Positions 48,266-60,243 are shown, counted from the stretch's first letter. The stretch: 64,000 nucleotides of DNA from Poecilobothrus nobilitatus (GCA_947095535.1 OX352774.1:267999843-268063842), one strand, 5' to 3'. Numbers and translations: made by a program. Notes: generated from the sequence alone by a model not told the origin.

Positions 48266-50220
48266 TACTGTTATGTTAAATGTTAATTTAACAAATGTTA
48301 TACTATGAAAAGAAAGAAACGTACATCTGATATTTACCCATATAACAGATAGAAAACAATAAATATTATAATGTTATGCTATGAAATGAAAGAAAAAACA
48401 AGGCAGTGTATAAATCAAAGTTTTTAGAGGGTCGAATTTTTAAGTAGAACATTATAAAATTGCAATAATATTTTTATTTAAATTTTGCTAAGTAACATTT
48501 TCTTAATTTTTTAAAAATTTTGCCATAATATAGTACAAAAACGAACAAAAAAAAAATTCAGAATGTTCTATAGGTTATAATTTATATTTTTTAAATAGAC
48601 TGATGTATAAATTTAATATTTAAAAAAAATAACAGAAAACAAAAAAAAAAAAGTAAAATGTAATACTGCGAAGAAAAATAAAAACGAATAGAAAAAAAAG
48701 AGAACAAAAATGTTACTTTGATTGTTTTTAAATATTTTTAAAGAAAAAAAGAACTATTAAAATGTTATGATTTTAAATGAAAAAAAACATACATCTGATA
48801 TTTACATACCTACATAACAGATAGAAAAAGGAAAAAAAACAAATGTTATGCTATGAAAAGAACGAAAAGTCCATCTGATATTGAGGTACATAACAGATAG
48901 AAAAAAAGAAATATCAAAATGTTATGCTATGAAAAGAAAGAAAAAACAAGGCAGTGTATAAATCAAAGTTTTTAGAGGGTCGTATTTTTAAGTAGAACAT
49001 TATAAAATTGCAATAATATTTATACCCGTACGATAGGATCGGGTATAATAAAATTACTCCTCCGTTTGTAACACCTCGAAATAAGCGAGCTAGATATACC
49101 TTCAAAGGTATGGATCGGATCAGAAAAAAATTCTAAGACTTTTGAGCCATGTCCGTCCGTCCGTCCGTCCGTCAGCACGCTAACTCAAAAACTAAAAAAG
49201 CTAGAATCTTGAAATTTACACAAAATATTCTTGGAGTAATTTGTAGGTTCCCTATTTTTTTTGGTTGAGGTTGGACCAAACCTTAAGGTAGCTCTCGAAC
49301 ACCTAACTTTTAGATCCCGACATTTTTTTTGAAATAGAGCTATGAAATTTTAACTGCTGATAGATCTCACAAAAATATTAATTTTATTTTTAATAACTTT
49401 TTTTTGTAGCCCCACCCGTTACGGAGCTACAGCTCCCCAAAGGTTCAAAAAAGCTCTATATTTAAATTGTTATAGCACAAGTTGTATAAGGTGTATCTTC
49501 ATTTTGAAAACGCCAAACAATTACTACTTTCATTAGCTTTAAAAGTATATATACAATAAATATATATTTGTGGCATACGGTGTCTTAATTTACCGTTATG
49601 CGAAACTCAAATTTTGCAAAATTCTTTAACCCTTCTATCTTCTAAACGGTTAAAGTTGGAAACTTGAAATTTTGACAGAAGTTAGATCTTTGAAAATTAG
49701 TATGAGTCATTTCAGAAATTTTTTTTGTATCACTCCCCGTTTAGGAGCTGTAAGGGGTCAAAAACTGAAAATTTCCTATTTTTAAACCCTGTAACTTGAA
49801 CACCTGTTAAAATTTTTTTGAAGTAATACACAAAAATTAAAGCTTCAATAATATACTTTTATTGCTGTTAACAACTTTTTTTAATAATATAGGGTTACTT
49901 TATAATTGACGAAAGTGTTACTTGATTTTTTCAAATTTTCTAACAAATTTATGCTATGAAAAGAAAGAAACGTACATCTGATATTTAGGTACATAACAGA
50001 TAGAAAAAAAGAATTAAAATGTTATGCTATAAAAAGAATGAAAAAACAAGGTAGTGCATAAATCAAAGTTTTTAAAGAGTTGCATTTAGAGAGTTGCAAG
50101 TAGAAATTATAAAAAAATAAAGCGGTGCGTAAAACCAAAGCTTTTAAAGGAGCGCAATTTAAATTATAAAATCACAATTTTCAATTAAATTTTGAATGTG
50201 TAACATTTTCTTAATTTAAT
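48266..50220. repeat. scrambled tandem repeat region with a TGTTATGCTATGAAAAG unit
   Basis: A unit beginning TGTTATGCTATGAAAAG, sometimes followed by CATCTGATATTTA...ATAACAGATAG and sometimes by CAAGGCAGTGTATAAATCAA, recurs near 48297, 48372, 48760, 48840, 48920, 49950 and 50018. ATCTG and CAGAT within the first type can pair as a small hairpin. A Helentron-like element (49020-49950) sits inside one unit. Confidence 0.7.
49020..49950 (+). mobile_element. Helentron-like element, family B, copy B6 (3'-truncated)
   Basis: Starts TTATACCCGTACG with terminal hairpin, AGCTAGATATACC and (CCGT)n at 49151-49173. It follows family B to TCTAACAAATTT, where the rest of the element, including the 3' hairpin, is missing. 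The left flank GCAATAATAT also occurs unoccupied at about 48462, confirming the start point. Confidence 0.85.
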
Positions 50221-51199
50221 GCTTCTTTTATGATTTTTATTTTCTAAAACTTCAACATTATATGCACAGCCAATTTTTATTGTTTTACATAAAAGGTACG
50301 TAAAACTTACGGTGTGAAGATTTTGTAGAGAAAGCGATAGATAAAGAGACAGAATATTATTACGGATAGAGTAAAAATTTGTTTGAAAAATATAACAAAG
50401 AAAGTTTTGAAGCATTTGCTATGGCAACCATAGAAAAATATAACAAGTGTACTATATATTATAATTAGGTAAATGCATCAGATCAGTGTAGTTTAGTTTC
50501 AAAATTATAAAGTTTGATACTGTATTTTTTTCGAAGCGAAAATTTTTGTTACTATTGGCAAAAATTTATTTACCATTGGTTTTTAATCCAACCTTTGGTT
50601 TTTTAATCCAAAGCTTGACAAAGAAATTTACAAGAGATGAGATTTATTAAATAATCATTTTTATTACATTTTTGAAAGAAACTACTTCACAGCATCATTG
50701 AGGTTTTTCATTATTTAAAACACTTTAGCAATAAATTTTACATTTATCAATATCTAAATATAATACATATAAGTATTTGAATAAATTTACTAAAATTAAA
50801 TTGTTCATAAAACTGAGGAAACTTTCATAAAAGCTATATTTTTCTACTTATACCCGACGGGTATACTACTTATATATGACGGGCTTTTTTACTAGTAAAT
50901 TTAATAAACCATAATCTCAAATCTGTGACATAACAAATTAATTAACAAATTCAAATGAAAATTCGAATGATTTTAAAAATTTACAGAAGGGTTTCATTAT
51001 AGTTACTAAATTTCATAACAAAAATTGCATATACATATGTACATTCTATAGGTACCAAACATGTATACATATATTTTAAGTTATTTAGATATCCAAACGT
51101 GATACCATAGAATACAAAGTTGTGTAAATAACGGTTAAAATAATTAAAATGTATGTATATTGTATGTATTACTAAAATGTATGTATATTGTATGTAAAT
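50221..51199. other. AT-rich spacer, no gene seen
   Basis: AT-rich, with a direct repeat of AAAATGTATGTATATTGTATGTA near 51147-51200. No gene recognised. Confidence 0.5.
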
Positions 51200-52500
51200 G
51201 TATGTATTACTAACTATCGTCCCATAGCCAAATTATCTTCCATTCCAAAATTATTTGAACTAATTATAACGGATTCAATTTATAATCACTGTTCTAATCT
51301 TTTAATTGATAACCGACATGGTTTTGTAAAACAAAAATCTACTGTGACAAACCTAGTTGAAACAACGTCCCTCCTCCTCAATAACATGGAAGAAGGTTTT
51401 CAAACAGATGTTGTTTATACTGATTTTAGTAAAGCATTTGATCTATTGCCACATAGTATTATATTACTAAAACTAAAAAAATATGGCTTCCCAGAGTTTT
51501 TCCTAAAGTGGATATATTCTTATTTGTGTGATCGCTCTTATAGTGTTGTATTCAAAAATGTGATTTCAGAACCGTTCGTGGCAAATCCCGGTGTTCCACA
51601 AGGTAGCTTGTTCCTTTACTTTTTATTTTATCTGTAAATGATATTACTTCTATCATTTCTAATTATGAGCTTCAAGTTTACCCTGATGATATGAAAATCT
51701 TTAAAAAGATTACATCTAATAAGGACGCCGTTCTTATGCAGAATGATCTTCAAAACTTTAACAATTGGTGCGTTAATAATTGTCTACTACTTAATGTAAA
51801 TAAATGCGCATTGTTATCTTATACACATCGTTCTAGTCCTATTTATTTCAACTATAACTTGGATGGTATTAGTTTACCTAAAGTTACTTCAATAAAAGAT
51901 TTAGGTGTGTATTTTGATTCCCAACTTAGTTCTAAAATTCATTATAATAATATTATAAATAAAGCTAATTCATTATTGGGGTTTGTTAAACGTTGTTCTA
52001 AGGAATTTTCAGATCCCTATGTTCTTAAATCGTTGTACACTTGTCTTGTAAGACCGAATCTGGAATATGCTAGTCAGGTTTGGTCTCCATTTTACATGGT
52101 ACACATTGATAGGATCGAGGCAGTACAGAAAAACTTTCTTAGATTTGCCTTACGCCAGTTGACATGGTCAAATCCTATTATTTTGCCACCATATGAACAA
52201 AGGCTAAAGTTAATTGATTTGTGTACTTTAAGTTTTAGACGTGAGGTTTCTGATACTATTTTCATTACAGAGATTGTCAAGGGTTATGTTAAATCTACTT
52301 TAATTTCTAGTAAAATTAATATTAGAAATCTTCAACACCTTCGCTCTTGCAATTTGTTTAAAACCTATAACCATAGGACTAATTATGGCAAATTTGAACC
52401 TCTTAATAGGATGCTTATTATAGGTAACAAACATAAACTTAATATTGACTTTACACTTTCAAAACATTCCCAAAAACAAAAATTATACAATCGCTATTAA
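51200..52500 (+). pseudogene. 5'-truncated LINE reverse transcriptase and C-terminus
   Basis: Begins inside the RT (TNYRPIAKLSSIPKLFE) and has motif A YTDFSKAFD and GVPQGS. After a frameshift near 51605-51640 the catalytic loop reads YPDDMK (Pro in place of the usual Ala) near 51680. The thumb and C-terminal domain are open to the stop at 52500 (KRCSKEFSDPYVLKSLYTCL, then LEYASQVWSP). The 5' truncation and A-rich tail fit target-primed reverse transcription. It belongs to the Jockey/CR1 group and is close to the LINE at 1-3.3 kb in motif wording. The single shift and the YPDD change make it inactive. Confidence 0.8.
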
Positions 52501-53004
52501 TATTAGGATTTTTTTTTTGCTTTTGTTTCTTGTTGCACTGTAAAGTATATACCTATGTATATGATTTTTAATTTTAAACTTAGTTCTAAGTTTATTTATA
52601 CTTAACAATTATGTAATTTTTATTATAACTTTTATTGTATTTAACAATTTATTATTGTTTACTAGTTATTATATATATTATAAATTTTTTATGTAAACTG
52701 TTTGTGCTAAGCAGTATAAATAAATAAATAAAAATAAATATATAATTAAAAAGAAAATAAGGTCATAAACATCATATGCCAAGAAAAAATGGACTTTTAT
52801 TAAAGTGGTCTAATCGATATCCCAAATCCCAATAATCTCCATCCTAACGCTCAATTAAAAATGTTGAATAAAGAAAATAAAATAAAATTTATAATTCTAC
52901 AATCTACATAATTATTTTAATAGGGTAAGTGGTAACCTATTTTTCGTTTACATAGCCAATACTATTAGTTTTTGGTTATCTATACACTTAATGAGTAAAG
53001 AATA
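52501..53004 (+). other. LINE 3' UTR with (TAAA)n tail, then AT-rich spacer
   Basis: T-rich 3' UTR ending in a (TAAA)n tract near 52716-52740, taken as the LINE tail. 52741-53004 is AT-rich and holds no recognised feature. Confidence 0.6.
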
Positions 53005-53766
53005 TCTAATATATAACCAAGAAATTCTGTTTGTTTGTTTGTTTGGGCCGGATTCACGTAAAAACCATCAGTCCGATTGCAACAAAAATTCAGCAACATT
53101 TCTACGACTCTGGAAGGAGTTATAGGCTATATCCCGTTGTGGTTCATTACCTGATTGCGGCCCGAAAGCCTTTTAAAGCTTTTTTGTTTTTTCGTTATCC
53201 TGCCTAAATGGTTTGACCGATTGAGTTGCAAATTTACATAAATGTTCTTCTTAGCTTTGCGGGTGTGTCGACGAAATATGGTTGCAATATATTACTCTGA
53301 TTCGGCCCGGCGGGCTTTTAAAAAATTTGTTGTTTTCGATTTATGTCCAATTTTGTATGGTGGTTTCATGGTATGAAAAAAGCCTGTGACAAATTTTTAT
53401 GAAGTTCTGGTAATCCGTTTGGGCACGAGAGCCGAAGTTCTTTAAATTATTTTGTTGTGCTGCTTAAACGGTTTAATCAATTGACTTGAAAATTCGCAAA
53501 ACTGTTGCTCTTTAACAGAAAAGCTCATTAGGTTAATTTGGTAACGATTCATTAACCCGTTTCGGCACCAGGGCTCAAGCTCAGTTTTTTAACTTCCTTG
53601 TTGTCGCGCTTAAACGGTTTGACTAATTGAGTTGAAAATTTGCAAAAGTGTAGTTTTTACCACAAAAGCTCACTAAACGTAATTACTTATTAGAAAAAGT
53701 TAACGTAAAAAAATTCTGATTGATTTATAAAAGTAAATATATAAACATATTTATATTAAAAATATG

Positions 53767-53805
53767 TCTCTTTAACATATTTATATTAAAAATATGTTAA
53801 AGAGA
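53767..53805. repeat. 15-bp perfect inverted repeat in Helitron
   Basis: TCTCTTTAACATATT (53767-53781) and its exact reverse complement (53791-53805) are separated by 9 nt. The left arm is itself part of a short direct repeat. Confidence 0.8.
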
Positions 53806-54718
53806 ACCTGAGATGAATGCATTTAAAAAAGTTTTTTCAAAATTTGAAGAGCTGTAGGTGCTATAGGAGCTGTAACGTGAGCCTACATAAAAAATTGTTC
53901 TTGCTTTTTTAAGAGAAAAAAACAACAATGGTTTTTTAAGAGACCTATGCAGGATTAATATTTCATTACTCTATATTAAACAGTTTATAAGTTTTGTAAA
54001 CAGACGGACGGATAGAGTGAAACTAATAGCAAATTTTTCAAAATGTCCTTAAAAGGATAATTCATAAAAACATGAAGTGACATTACTTATGAAAAAGATT
54101 TATTACATTATGGTTTTTTATAATTGAAATGCGATTTTATGTTTCGGTATTAGCTAATAATATATTGTGAAAACTCACTTCGCCGTAATTGTGTACTCAA
54201 TAGATTCCTTTAAAGATTTTTGGTAAATGAATTGTCTCTAATTCTTCACTCTGTTTATTCAATTTACTGAAAAAATTGAATAAAATGTAATTAAATGTAA
54301 TAATAAAAATTAAAATATTAACTTCCTGCATCTGGAAATGCATAGTAATAAGTTATCTATATTAATTAATTTTTTTTTTTTCCTAAGTTAGGTGGGAATC
54401 TTCCAAAGACACCAAGAATTTCCCCTTTGGTAGTGTCAGATTCTTACTGACTAAACCCACCTCCCCCTTTTAGCCAATATAATGGGATGAAAACCCTTAC
54501 CTGCGAACGCAGTATATTGGCTAGGGAGTAGGGATAGGAAATGGTTACGGAAACATTGAATTGCGAGTGGGACTGTAAGGAAACAATGAATCCGCCTATT
54601 ATTATTACTATTTAGCTAACAGTGACTAAAGCCGTCACAACACTTACAACATGTAGTAGTAGTATATAGTACTACATTAGGTAACTATTGAAGGCAACCC
54701 CACTGTCACTGTAGCGGC

Positions 54719-54981
54719 TACTATTATTGGTATTAATATTAATATTCTTATTAATATTATTATTATTTTACTACAGAGTCAGCACCATCATTGGATTACA
54801 ACGTGCAGCAGTATATAACACCTAACTTGCATGATATAACCAAAGATGGCTCCACTGTAGTAGCTATTATTATTATTACTATTATTATTATTATGATAAT
54901 TATTGTTATTATTACTATTATTATTATTTCTATTATTATTATTGTTATTATTATTATTATTATTATTTTACTACAGAATCA
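54719..54981. repeat. (ATT)n microsatellite within a ~200-bp tandem duplication
   Basis: Long imperfect ATT/ATA runs at 54720-54770 and 54868-54972. The block GATTACAACGTGCAGCAGTA occurs at 54794 and 54994, so one ~200-bp unit including the ATT tract is duplicated. Confidence 0.8.
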
Positions 54982-55316
54982 GCGCCATCCGTGGATTACA
55001 ACGTGCAGCAGTATATAACACCTTACTTGCATAATATAACATTAACGCAATAATTATATTAACGCAAAAACAAAAGTTAATAAGTTTAATATCATAAAGC
55101 AAACAAAATACTCCGAGCAACGCCGGGTATTCCTGCTAATAATATGTAGTCGTAAAATATTAATTATGAGTATTTGTGAATACCAATTTAGTTCGTATAT
55201 TTTTATGTACTGCTAATATACCATACTTAGTGTATTTGCGAAAATTCTGTGGAACAACAATTGAACTTATAATACTTCCTAATATTGCAATTTTTTTTTA
55301 AAGGTTCAAGTTTAAA

Positions 55317-55994
55317 CGAGGAGGAAGAGTGCCGTAGAGTAGACTGTGTCAACTGTGGGATACCCGTATGAACGTAATCTACCTTGTTTCTATAAAACTT
55401 GATCATCTTTTAAAAACTTTCAGATGTTTCAGTTCCGACATTAACTACAGAGATATATTTATGTAATTTGTGGAGTTGTATGACAGCTACCTGAATCTAT
55501 TGCACAAGCACAACCAAATTTTACAGAAGTTGTTGCCATAAAACTTGATCATCATTTATAAGATTTAGGATGTTTAGCTTCATTAAGTTCCAAGAAATAG
55601 AAGAAGCTTGAACCGGCTGCTTTAGACCAATCAAGTGTTATAAAAGTTGTTGGTATGTAACTCGACACCTTTTCACTAAATTTCAGATAGCGAGCTTTAA
55701 TAGACACTGAGTTATTTTCATTTAAAAAGAGAAGTTATTTTGCAGTTACCCGAACCTGTTGCACCAGCACAACCTAATTTACGGAAGTTATGGCCATAAA
55801 ACTTGATCATCATTTGTAAGATTTCAGACCCCTAGCTTCATTAAGTTCCAAGAGGTGCAAGAAGCCTGAACCAGCTACTTTAGACCAACCAAATTTTACA
55901 AAAATTGTTGGCATATATCTCGACACCTTTTTACTAAATTTCAGGTTTCTAGCTTCAGTAGACACTCAGTTATTTTCATTTGAAAAGAGAAGTC
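55317..55994 (-). mobile_element. Helentron-like element, family A, copy A3 (5'-truncated)
   Basis: On the minus strand it ends ...TTCCTCCTCG before a T-run, with hairpin CAGTTGAC-ACA-GTCTACTC and subterminal repeat GTTCATACGGGTAT. Family A interior follows to about 55994, where a LINE fragment begins. The spacer 55140-55316 is AT-rich and empty. Confidence 0.75.
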
Positions 55995-56590
55995 AAGTGA
56001 ATCAAATCCAATTCCATGTTTCTAAACATACTTCCCATCGATTCTTTACTAAAAACTAACAGAGCGTCATCCGCATATGTAGTTAAGGTACCATTTAAAG
56101 GAACATTAAAAACGTCATTGATGTAGATGAGGAACAATAGTGGTCCAAGAATTGGCCCCTGTGGGACAACTTTATGTACTACGCAATGAGTGCTTTTATA
56201 CGACCCTATTTGAATATATGGAGTTCTATTAGATAAATAACTGTTAATTAGCTTTATAGACTCATTAGAAAATTGCAACCTTTTCAGTTTCTGGAATAGA
56301 ATTTCATGATTAATTAAGTCAAATGCTTTCTGCAATTCAATACTGATAATTCCCGTTACATAATTATTAGATGTAGAAGTTTGTATTTCATTCATAACTT
56401 TAATACAAGCAGATGACGTACTAGATGTTGGAACAAACCCAAATGGATTTGCGTGAATCAAATTAAAGTTTAGATAATGGTCCTATATTTGGTTAAATAA
56501 AATTCTTTCTAAAAGTTTTGAGAAGCCTGGAAACAAAGATATGACCCTATAGTTATTTAAATCAGTTCTTTTCAAACCATTAACAAGTTA
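55994..56590 (-). pseudogene. LINE reverse transcriptase fragment
   Basis: About 195 codons on the minus strand: NYRVISLFPGFSKLLERI, one stop near 56490, then NPFGFVPTSSTSSA. Motif A reads SIELQKAFD, with Glu in place of the first catalytic Asp. VVPQGPILGPLLF and catalytic YADD (near 56075) follow. Motif wording differs from the other LINEs here, so it is another clade (L2/Kiri- or Jockey-like, uncertain). Both ends are missing, and its 3' side abuts Helentron-like element A3. Confidence 0.75.
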
Positions 56591-56922
56591 AGTAACGTGT
56601 CATTGTAAAACGAGCATTTTTATTTTAATTTTTTAAATTCGTTTAATTTTTTTACTTTATGAACAATAATATAATCAAAAACAAAAGATTTTAACTTTAC
56701 ATATTTTTACCATAATATAAAAGTGCTGACTTATAAAATTAAAAAAAATTTTTTTTTGTTTAAACACTTTTAATAATTACTTAAATTAGGTCACTTAAGT
56801 TTGTTTACTTTTGTTTTAATTTTAACTTGAATTCTTAAAAAACTGACTTATATTATTAAAATTAATTTTGTTTTGCTGTTAAATTTTTATATATTACTGT
56901 TACTAATTAAAATGAATCAAAA
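56591..56922. other. AT-rich spacer, no gene seen
   Basis: Very AT-rich sequence with T-runs and no recognisable feature. Confidence 0.5.
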
Positions 56923-58144
56923 CAAGTAAAAGTAACAGTAAGTCGATGTAACCGACTTATTTATACCCTACACCTAAAAAATTCAAGTTAAATTAAAAAT
57001 CCATAAGTTATTTTAGTTAGGTATTTAATATAACTAAGCTAAAAAAATAAATGCTTTTACAACCTTTGTACAAAATGTCAGATTTCTATCTTTATTAAAT
57101 TCGAAAATATGCTTGTTAGGTCTTGGGAAGTGTGTGAAGGCACGCGGACCACCACCCCAATTAATCTCAAATTTTAGAGACATCAACAGGATAGAACATT
57201 CGTGTATCAAATTTCAAGTTTATATATTTATTAATTTCGAAGATATGCTTGTTTGGTCTTGGGAGTTGTATGGGAGGTACCCGAACAGCTCCTCCAATTC
57301 ATCTTAAATTTTGGACAAATCAGGGATTCAGGAAACAACACCCTAGTACCAAATTTGAAGTTTCTATCTTTATTAATTTCGAAAATATGCTTGTTCGGTT
57401 TTGGGAGTTGTATGGGAGGTACCCGAAGAACCACTCCAATTCATCTCAAATTTTAGCCAAATCAGGGATTTAGGAAACAGCATCCTGGTATCAAATTGGA
57501 AGTTCCTATCTTTATTAATTTCGAAGATATGCTTGTTCGGTTTTGGGAGTTGTATGGGAGGTACCCGAACAGCTCCTCCAATTCATCTTAAATTTTGGAC
57601 AAATCAGGGATTCAGGAAACAACACCCTAGTACCAAATTTGAAGTTTCTATCTTTATTAATTTCGAATATATGCTTATTCGGTTTTGGGATTTGTATGGG
57701 AGGTACCCGAACGACCACTGCAATTCATCTCAATTTTTAGGGATATCAGGGATTCAGGAAAACACACCCTCGTACAAAATTTTAAGTTTCTATCTTTATT
57801 AATTTCGAAGATATGCGTATTCGATTTTGGGAGTTGTATGGGAAGTACTCGAACGCATGGTCCGATTTCGCCCATTTACAATGCCCGCCTTACCTTAGTC
57901 ATTGTTAACCTACAGTATAAATTTCATCAAAATAGCATCATTATTTTTTGAGTTATCGTGCGTACGGACGGACGGACGGACATCGCTAAATCGACTCAGG
58001 AGGTGATCCTGATTCAGAATATATATACATGTCTATACTAACTCGCTTCCTTTTGGTGTTTACAAACACCATACCAAAGTATACACTATACACTATACTT
58101 AATGTGTAATAAAATATACACTATACTTAATGTGTATGGTATAA
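56923..58144 (-). mobile_element. Helentron-like element, family C
   Basis: On the minus strand it begins TTATACCATACACA (58144) with an 18-bp palindrome TGGTGTTTGTAAACACCA (58054-58071) near the 5' end. It carries a (CCGT)n tract at 57963-57980 and a 142-bp tandem array. It ends with hairpin AAGTCG-GTTACAT-CGACTT, then CTTTTACTTG before TTTT. The subterminal inverted repeats are TTATACC(A/C)TACAC at each end. The layout parallels families A and B though the interior differs. No coding capacity. Confidence 0.75.
57100..57880 (-). repeat. 142-bp tandem array inside family C element
   Basis: The landmark GGGAGTTGTATGGGAGGTAC (or a close variant) occurs at 57261, 57403, 57545, 57687 and 57829, exactly 142 bp apart, with a diverged unit at 57125. 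About 5.5 units. The overlapping short open frames on both strands here are repeat artefacts. Confidence 0.9.
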
Positions 58145-60097
58145 TATATGCAGTGCCGTACTCTGTACTATTACAGATTCCAAAAAAGATGTCATCGCAT
58201 GCTATGGCATCTGTAACAGAATGTTTCATGGGGTTTGCATTAATGCCCCAGGGGCTGGCAAACATGTAACACGTTTATTTCGCATCATTTTGTTTGCGAA
58301 AGTTGCTTAGATTTAAACCAGCCTATTCATGTTCTTAAAGGCGAGTTCATGGTTTACTTAAATGATATAAAATGCGACTGCCAAGGTTGCACGGCCAAAG
58401 CAGTGGATGCTCTAAAAAGTAATTCGGTATGGTTTAACGATATGGCCAAAAGCTACGATAGATTTAACCAAGCATTATGCAGTTTTCTTTCTGACCGAAA
58501 AAAATATTTAAAGAATACATTAACAGATCTGGTTAATGATATGAAAAATGAACTTCTTTCGGTAACATCAAAAGAGCTGGTTGGCATTCGAGGAGTAGTT
58601 GAACTTATGAAGGACGATTTAATTCGTATGAACTTATTCCTTCACGCTATGAGTTCGGAGAAACAATTACCTAATCATAGCCAGAAGGAAACTCAATGCG
58701 ATGTGAGTGAGTTAATTAAACAACTGTTTGATAAATTAAATAAACCATCCATAGTTTATTAGTTAAGACGTATTTATCCAAACTGACAATATCACACCTA
58801 GCACAAAAACAAAGAACAAAAAAAATTAAGCAAAACCTGGAGTTAAGGCTACAATAGTCCCAGTGGCTACAAAAAAGCCTTCTTTTTCTCTTTGCATTTC
58901 AAGGTTAAATTGCAAAACTACAGAAAAAAGCCTTGAGTGCTATATTAAACAAAAATTTAAATGTGATATTGCAATATGTAAAAAGGTACCTCCCAAAAAC
59001 ATTCGAAATCCGAAATACTTGTCGTTTAAGGTGCACGTTCCTGAAAACATAATCATGAAAGTGAAAAATCGTAAATTTTGGAATAAGGGGACCACAATTA
59101 CAAAATTCCGGGATATTAGAGGTAAAGATGCGAAAAGCAAATTAGATAATAAGTTAAATATTAATGATAATAGTAATAAAAAAAATAATATTATAAGTAA
59201 TAAAATTAATAAAAATAAAAATAGAAGTAATAATAATAATAATAATAATAATGATAAAAATAGGAATAATAATAATAAAAATAAAAATATTTCTCGTAAT
59301 AATATAAAAATAATAAGATTGTTTCTGATAATAGTAATTCTAATTCTAGCATTAACGTTAATAATTTAACTATTCATCCTAATAATAGTTCAACCGTTGA
59401 CAAGTCATTAAACTCTAGCACAACAGACACAAATAATTCTTTAATCATAGTAAACACTAACTCAGACACTTACACTACTTCAAACATAAATCAGAACAAC
59501 AAATCTCATAACCACAATACTACTCAGAACAGTAATAACAATATAAACGCTTTTAATACTGCATCACTAACTAAAGATCCTGAAATTACCTATTCTAATT
59601 GTGTTTCGATAACTGAACCTCCTTCTTCTTCCTCAACTTCACCAAATGTTCCTTCTACTTCTAAATTCATAAACTTTGTTCAAGGTCAAACTCTTTAACC
59701 TTCAATTATTAACCCGATTTTATCACCGATAACAAGAATGGCACAACAATATCTTGCCAACAACGACTATACAGTCGCTCTTTCTAGGCTAAGAGAAAAT
59801 AAAGTCTATAACATGGTCAGATTATATTTGTCATACTTGTTTGATGATAAATATAATACTGTGTTGGAAGGTAAGACCAGAACAAGTATAAAAGTTTTAA
59901 TTGATAACGAAGGTTTACCCACCGAATACAAAGAATTATCTAAATTATATATAAAATTTCAAAAAACTAAAGGTATATCTTCCAAAAATGTCTCAGACAA
60001 CTTAAAGGCATACCGCAGTCATTGTAATAGTAATTATTACAATCACTTACAAGTTTCGAATGATAATTATAATAAATTTTTTCGTGCCAATAAATAA
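58145..60097 (+). pseudogene. LINE ORF1 (PHD-like finger, RRM-like domain, C-terminal domain)
   Basis: ORF1 of a CR1-like LINE. A PHD-like zinc finger (ACYGICNRMFHGVC, then after a shift FVCESC) spans about 58165-58310. A helical region runs 58349-58762 (with CDCQGC near its start). After stops and shifts, an RRM-like ORF1 domain is at 58845-59120 (FSLCISRLNCKTTEKSLE through FWNKGTTITKF). An Asn-rich linker with another shift near 59312 runs to about 59700, then the conserved C-terminal domain lies at 59738-60097. At least four lesions. PHD-containing ORF1 is described for CR1-like elements (from memory). ORF2 starts at 60060, overlapping ORF1's end by 38 nt. Confidence 0.7.
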
Positions 60098-60234
60098 TTT
60101 AAATAAGATCTCTACATCTTTGATAGATTCTTCAATTTTGATAAATTTATCAATATATTATCAAAATGTCAGAGGTCTTAGAACAAAAACAAGTCAAGTC
60201 TTACTTAATTCAATAAGTTTAAATTTTGACATAT
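60060..60234 (+). pseudogene. LINE ORF2 start (endonuclease, left part)
   Basis: ATG at 60060, then LINLSIYYQNVRGLRTK, where the Asn is the conserved first catalytic position of APE-type endonucleases. It is cut after NFDI by the DNA transposon starting at 60235. The frame continues at 63584. Confidence 0.8.
60231..60234. repeat. target-site duplication ATAT (left)
   Basis: ATAT here and at 63584-63587 flank the transposon. Keeping one copy restores the LINE frame (GAC ATA TTT GCA, D-I-F-A). Confidence 0.85.
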
Positions 60235-60243
60235 CGTCGTCGT

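Larger units (their letters stand above)
53005..55139 (+). mobile_element. non-autonomous Helitron
   Basis: Starts TCTAATATATAACC just after an A (53004), with the GTTTGTTTGTTTGGGCC block typical of insect Helitron 5' ends. It ends CCGGGTATTCCTGCTAA just before a T (55140). That gives A|TC...CTAA|T: the canonical 5' TC, 3' CTRR and insertion between A and T without target duplication. The interior has degenerate repeats with the motif CGGTTTGA-AATTGAGTTG (53200-53640), a Helentron-like fragment (53800-54015, with GACGGACGG), a GC-richer block (54380-54720) and an (ATT)n tract. No Rep/helicase gene is present. Confidence 0.8.

Noticed and set aside
57113..57951. Many overlapping open frames of 64-133 codons
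   Set aside because: They follow the 142-bp period of the array and occur on both strands; no coding signature.
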